Shown here one piece after another: positions 3,298 through 6,198 of a stretch of DNA of 6,198 nt. Within the stretch, counting starts at the first letter, position 1. Each line of letters opens with the position of its first letter. Origin of the DNA: Paludibacter sp. (GTDB lineage: Bacteria > Bacteroidota > Bacteroidia > Bacteroidales > Paludibacteraceae). The translations under genes and the position numbers were made by a program. Location: NCBI GenBank assembly GCA_031284665.1, contig JAITXR010000177.1, positions 1 through 6,198 on the forward strand. The letters are read 5' to 3'. The notes under the pieces are model-generated. The model was not told the DNA's origin and ran no database searches. It saw nothing but the letters and a program-made list of their open reading frames with translations.

Positions 3298-6198
3298 CTA
3301 TTTCCTAATTACTCGCGTTACAGTGGTTTTATCGGCTGAGGCAACCACAACAATATATACCCCTTGTAGTCGGCTGGCAAGGTTGAGTTCGTAATTGCCG
3401 GTGCTGTTATGAGTTTCGAGAGTGCGCCCTGTAATGTCGCAAAGGCGGATTTCGGCAGCCGAATTTGTTTTTACATACACAATTCCATCTGTCAGCGAAG
3501 GATAAACCAAAGTTGTAAAATCGTCGTTTTGCGGATTTTCAACTTTTAACGGCGGAAGAGGATTGTAAGTAGTGTAAAGTGCTGATACTTCGGCTCCTTG
3601 ATTTATTTTTCCAAAGTCGCTTATTACGCCTGTCGGACTTATTTCGTACAGATTTCCGATACTTCCGCTCGAAACTGCCCAAAACAATCTGCCCGTGCGA
3701 TGGTCGAAAGCGATTGATTGAATTTCCATTACCGTAGGAACGCCGGTTTCAGAAATTGGCACTACAGCACCCGTATTTTTATTAACGCTAACAAAATAAC
3801 CGTTATCGCTTATTCCGTATAAATTTCCGGCTGTATTTGCCGCCACACACGACACTATATATTGTAATTCCATTTGTTGCGCAACGCCGGTAGTGGTGTC
3901 AATGTCGAGCAAATAAGGTGTAACCCTTTCGTATGCGGGAATAACATTGGTAAAAATTCCATAAAGTTTGCCTGTCGAATAATCGTAAGTCAAATCGGAG
4001 GGGAAATATGGTTGCCCTACCTCGTCTAAATTATTAGAATTTGTACGTGATAAGACATTGAAATTAGTGTCAAGTTTCAAAAAATACTTCGGCTCGTGCG
4101 ACTGAATATCAACAGTGAAAGCATAAATCACATCATTGCCGTAGCAACCTGAAACAATAATTCCATTAGTTTGGAAATCGTAGGCAACAGCTGCGCTCAC
4201 AGTGTTTGGAGTATTTGAGCCAAACGAAATGTGGCGATAAGTCAGGTTGTTGTACTGCGCCGCATTATTGCCGCCATATTGTAGTTGATTTGCAAAATCC
4301 CACATTCTAAATCCGTGTAATTCAACATTTTGACGATAGAAATAACGTTTATTTGCCGTATCGTTTGCCACATTAGCATCATTTGTTAATTTGGTATAAA
4401 CTTGCAAATTGTAATCTTCCGAAAACGCTGACAGGTCTAATGTTTGCGTAAATGTAAAATCGGCTATCGCTCCGGCAGCAAGTGTCTGAGTGTAAGTTTG
4501 GGTAACTTCGGCATTATTGTTTAATTTGTATGCTACATCGAAACCTGTCAAGTCGTTATCGCCATAATTTTGAAGTTTTACACTTATTTGCGTAGCAGTA
4601 TTTGCCTCGCGAAGCGGATTTGTAGGAGTAACAATTTCTTTTACTCCAATATCGTTGAGTACAGGCTCGACGCAAGTAATATCTGCCACCCAACCCGCTT
4701 TTGTATATGAAACGCCGTTAGCCGAAAGTTTTCTGAATACAAAAGTTAACGCTCCATTTGTAGAAGTTGACCGGAAATTGAGCGCTGTAGTTATAGTGCC
4801 TGACAGTCCGGCAAGACGGCGTTGAGGGTCGGAAGTATCGCCATCATAGACAATTAAACTGTCGCCTTCAAAAACATAGCCATCCATTATTTCCTGAGGG
4901 AAAAGGTCGAACAACGTAAAATTTGCATTTATCCGTTTGCCCGCCTCTCCCGGATAAAAAACCATTCGTTCGGTTAATGGTGCCGGTTTGTAATTCTCTG
5001 TTACTCCGTTATCATAAAAAGCAGTACTACAAGTAGTTACATTATTTACAAGACCCATTATTGCCTTGCCTACATAATTTTGTATCGTAATTTTTACAGT
5101 ATCGTTGCCATGATTGCCATCCGAAGGATAATCAACATAAGCGCTTATTTCGTAACTTCTCTCATTACGTAAATCGGCGGGAATCGAAAATGTATGTTCA
5201 AATTCCTCAAAAGTATTGAGAGTAGTATAAATTGTGTCGGTACATTTCCACAAGCCGTTTACCTCGTATTTCACAGGAATTTTGATTAACGGAATTGCCG
5301 AAAAATTCTGGATTTTCACAGTTACATCTTCATAACGCATATCAATTCCGGTGTGTGGTGTAAGTATTTCCACCATTTTGGCATCGGCTAATGCTGCGTT
5401 TTCGATAGTAATATCGTCGAGGGCAACGTCGTAACCAATTCCGGTTGAACATTCAAAAGCAATGTAATAATCGTTAGTTTTATTAGGTAAAACCAAAACA
5501 GTTTCTGTCCAAGATGTTAAAACTCGCTCTTCTTTGTAAAGCAAATGCCATTCGCCGGCTTCCGAATTTTTATAATAAACCGAGAGCGTATCCAAACCGA
5601 GAGCGTGAGCACTTGGCTGGGCGTGATAAAATTTTAGAAGCGGTGCTTCGAGCGAATTAAGATAAATACGTGGCGACACAAGCCTTGTCCTGTACGAATG
5701 CGTACTTTGCTCCACACTAACTCCGGTGTATGTTGTAACTGCGGCATTGAGCGCACCACCGTGAGCTGCCGGAATATATTGAACGCCGGGCCACGCGCTT
5801 GTTCCGTTCATATAAGTCCAATACAATGGCACTTCAAAAAACGATACAATCTCTTGTTTCCAAAAAACTCGCGTAGCATCGCTATTTTCAAACGTTTGGG
5901 TATAAGGAAATTGCGTAATTTCAAACGTTCCATAACTGTGAACTGTGGTTGCCGTAGCATCATTCGAAATATCTTCATCGTTCGCAAGGTGAGTAGATGC
6001 GGTAATGGCATAATCGCCTGCACCCGCAAAATCACCATAATATGTTGTAAACGTGTAAACTGTATCAACCTCCGCAGCAAGACTTCCCGTAATAGTTTCG
6101 CGTGCCACTTCTTGCGTGCCAATTTTGAACGATACGGGAATATTTGTTGCCACATTTTGCCCAAAATTCTTTACTCTTACCGATATTGGCTCTTGTGC
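3298..6198 (-). CDS. Large multidomain surface protein with T9SS sorting domain, 5' end missing
   Basis: The frame is open from the window edge to TAG at 3298-3300: 966 residues, N-terminus absent. A GTG at 6151-6153 is only an internal Val; 15 in-frame codons before it continue the same domain (ISVRVKNFG...). Modules, numbered from the edge: CARDB-like, about 1-85; a MAM/cleaved-adhesin ('choice-of-anchor J')-like jelly roll, about 92-267, with LVSPRIYL, LDTLSVYY and ALDDITIE; CARDB-like, about 268-375; a CUB-like domain, about 376-512, with CSTAFYDNG, DSLIVYDGD and a closing GWVADITC; CARDB-like, about 513-620; a beta-propeller-like region, about 625-878, with repeats such as LTYDYSTGKLYGI and IAFDHRTGRLFWA. 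The final ~83 residues are a type A T9SS sorting domain (VYPSLTDGIVYV, EIRLCDITGRT, GVYIVVV, VTRVIRK). The protein should therefore cross the outer membrane by T9SS and be released or attached at the surface. The modules suggest adhesion or carbohydrate/protein binding. No catalytic domain is visible in this part; one could lie upstream. Confidence 0.9.
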   Translation of the reverse strand, partial: AQEPISVRVKNFGQNVATNIPVSFKIGTQEVARETITGSLAAEVDTVYTFTTYYGDFAGAGDYAITASTHLANDEDISNDATATTVHSYGTFEITQFPYTQTFENSDATRVFWKQEIVSFFEVPLYWTYMNGTSAWPGVQYIPAAHGGALNAAVTTYTGVSVEQSTHSYRTRLVSPRIYLNSLEAPLLKFYHAQPSAHALGLDTLSVYYKNSEAGEWHLLYKEERVLTSWTETVLVLPNKTNDYYIAFECSTGIGYDVALDDITIENAALADAKMVEILTPHTGIDMRYEDVTVKIQNFSAIPLIKIPVKYEVNGLWKCTDTIYTTLNTFEEFEHTFSIPADLRNERSYEISAYVDYPSDGNHGNDTVKITIQNYVGKAIMGLVNNVTTCSTAFYDNGVTENYKPAPLTERMVFYPGEAGKRINANFTLFDLFPQEIMDGYVFEGDSLIVYDGDTSDPQRRLAGLSGTITTALNFRSTSTNGALTFVFRKLSANGVSYTKAGWVADITCVEPVLNDIGVKEIVTPTNPLREANTATQISVKLQNYGDNDLTGFDVAYKLNNNAEVTQTYTQTLAAGAIADFTFTQTLDLSAFSEDYNLQVYTKLTNDANVANDTANKRYFYRQNVELHGFRMWDFANQLQYGGNNAAQYNNLTYRHISFGSNTPNTVSAAVAYDFQTNGIIVSGCYGNDVIYAFTVDIQSHEPKYFLKLDTNFNVLSRTNSNNLDEVGQPYFPSDLTYDYSTGKLYGIFTNVIPAYERVTPYLLDIDTTTGVAQQMELQYIVSCVAANTAGNLYGISDNGYFVSVNKNTGAVVPISETGVPTVMEIQSIAFDHRTGRLFWAVSSGSIGNLYEISPTGVISDFGKINQGAEVSALYTTYNPLPPLKVENPQNDDFTTLVYPSLTDGIVYVKTNSAAEIRLCDITGRTLETHNSTGNYELNLASRLQGVYIVVVASADKTTVTRVIRK

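Noticed and set aside
3197..3394. 65-residue open frame through the heptamer array
   Set aside because: Its repetitive N-terminal half (FHLPSSN-type) is just the 7-bp repeat translated, and the rest is antisense to the T9SS sorting domain.
6151..6153. GTG as start of the large T9SS protein
   Set aside because: The frame stays open to the window edge, and the 15 upstream codons continue the same CARDB-like beta-strand pattern, so this is an internal Val.
5808..6164. 118-residue - strand frame overlapping the T9SS gene
   Set aside because: It is a different frame of the same strand inside a strongly supported gene, with no domain of its own.

Overview
This 6.2 kb window looks like the chromosome of a member of the Bacteroidota, most likely Bacteroidales-like. 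The reasons are a type IX secretion (T9SS) C-terminal sorting domain, TonB-C-domain proteins of a style common in this phylum, AT-rich DNA, and A/T-rich leaders without Shine-Dalgarno sequences. No species can be named from the sequence alone.

Left part (1-1876, + strand): a compact apparent operon. It contains the 3' end of a TonB-C-domain protein, a complete paralogue of it that carries a lipoprotein-like signal (3 nt after the first stop), and a radical SAM/SPASM enzyme (4 nt after the second stop). The SPASM enzyme has every cysteine expected for three iron-sulfur clusters. Its substrate cannot be read from the window: no precursor peptide is visible, and the operon's upstream part lies outside.

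Middle (1935-2990, - strand, convergent with the operon): a Sec-exported PhoA-family alkaline phosphatase with all catalytic and metal-binding residues. It has the His/Trp pair seen in animal and TAB5-type enzymes instead of the E. coli Asp/Lys pair.

Right part (3298-6198, - strand, open at the window edge): a very large secreted, cell-surface type protein. It is built of CARDB-like, MAM/cleaved-adhesin-like, CUB-like and beta-propeller-like modules and ends in a T9SS sorting domain.

The most unusual signal is between the genes. Arrays of a purine-rich heptamer (consensus WTRGAAG on the sense strand) sit directly after the stop codons of the radical SAM gene (6 units, the stop codon lying inside the first unit) and of the T9SS gene (12 units). 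Two related heptamers (AGTAAAG) follow the phosphatase stop. Each array therefore runs in the sense orientation of the gene it follows, and the two large arrays bracket the phosphatase as inverted repeats. A second repeat type, a direct repeat with small CCCT-TAC-GGG hairpins, lies upstream of the phosphatase. No transposase, tRNA, rRNA or CRISPR array was seen.
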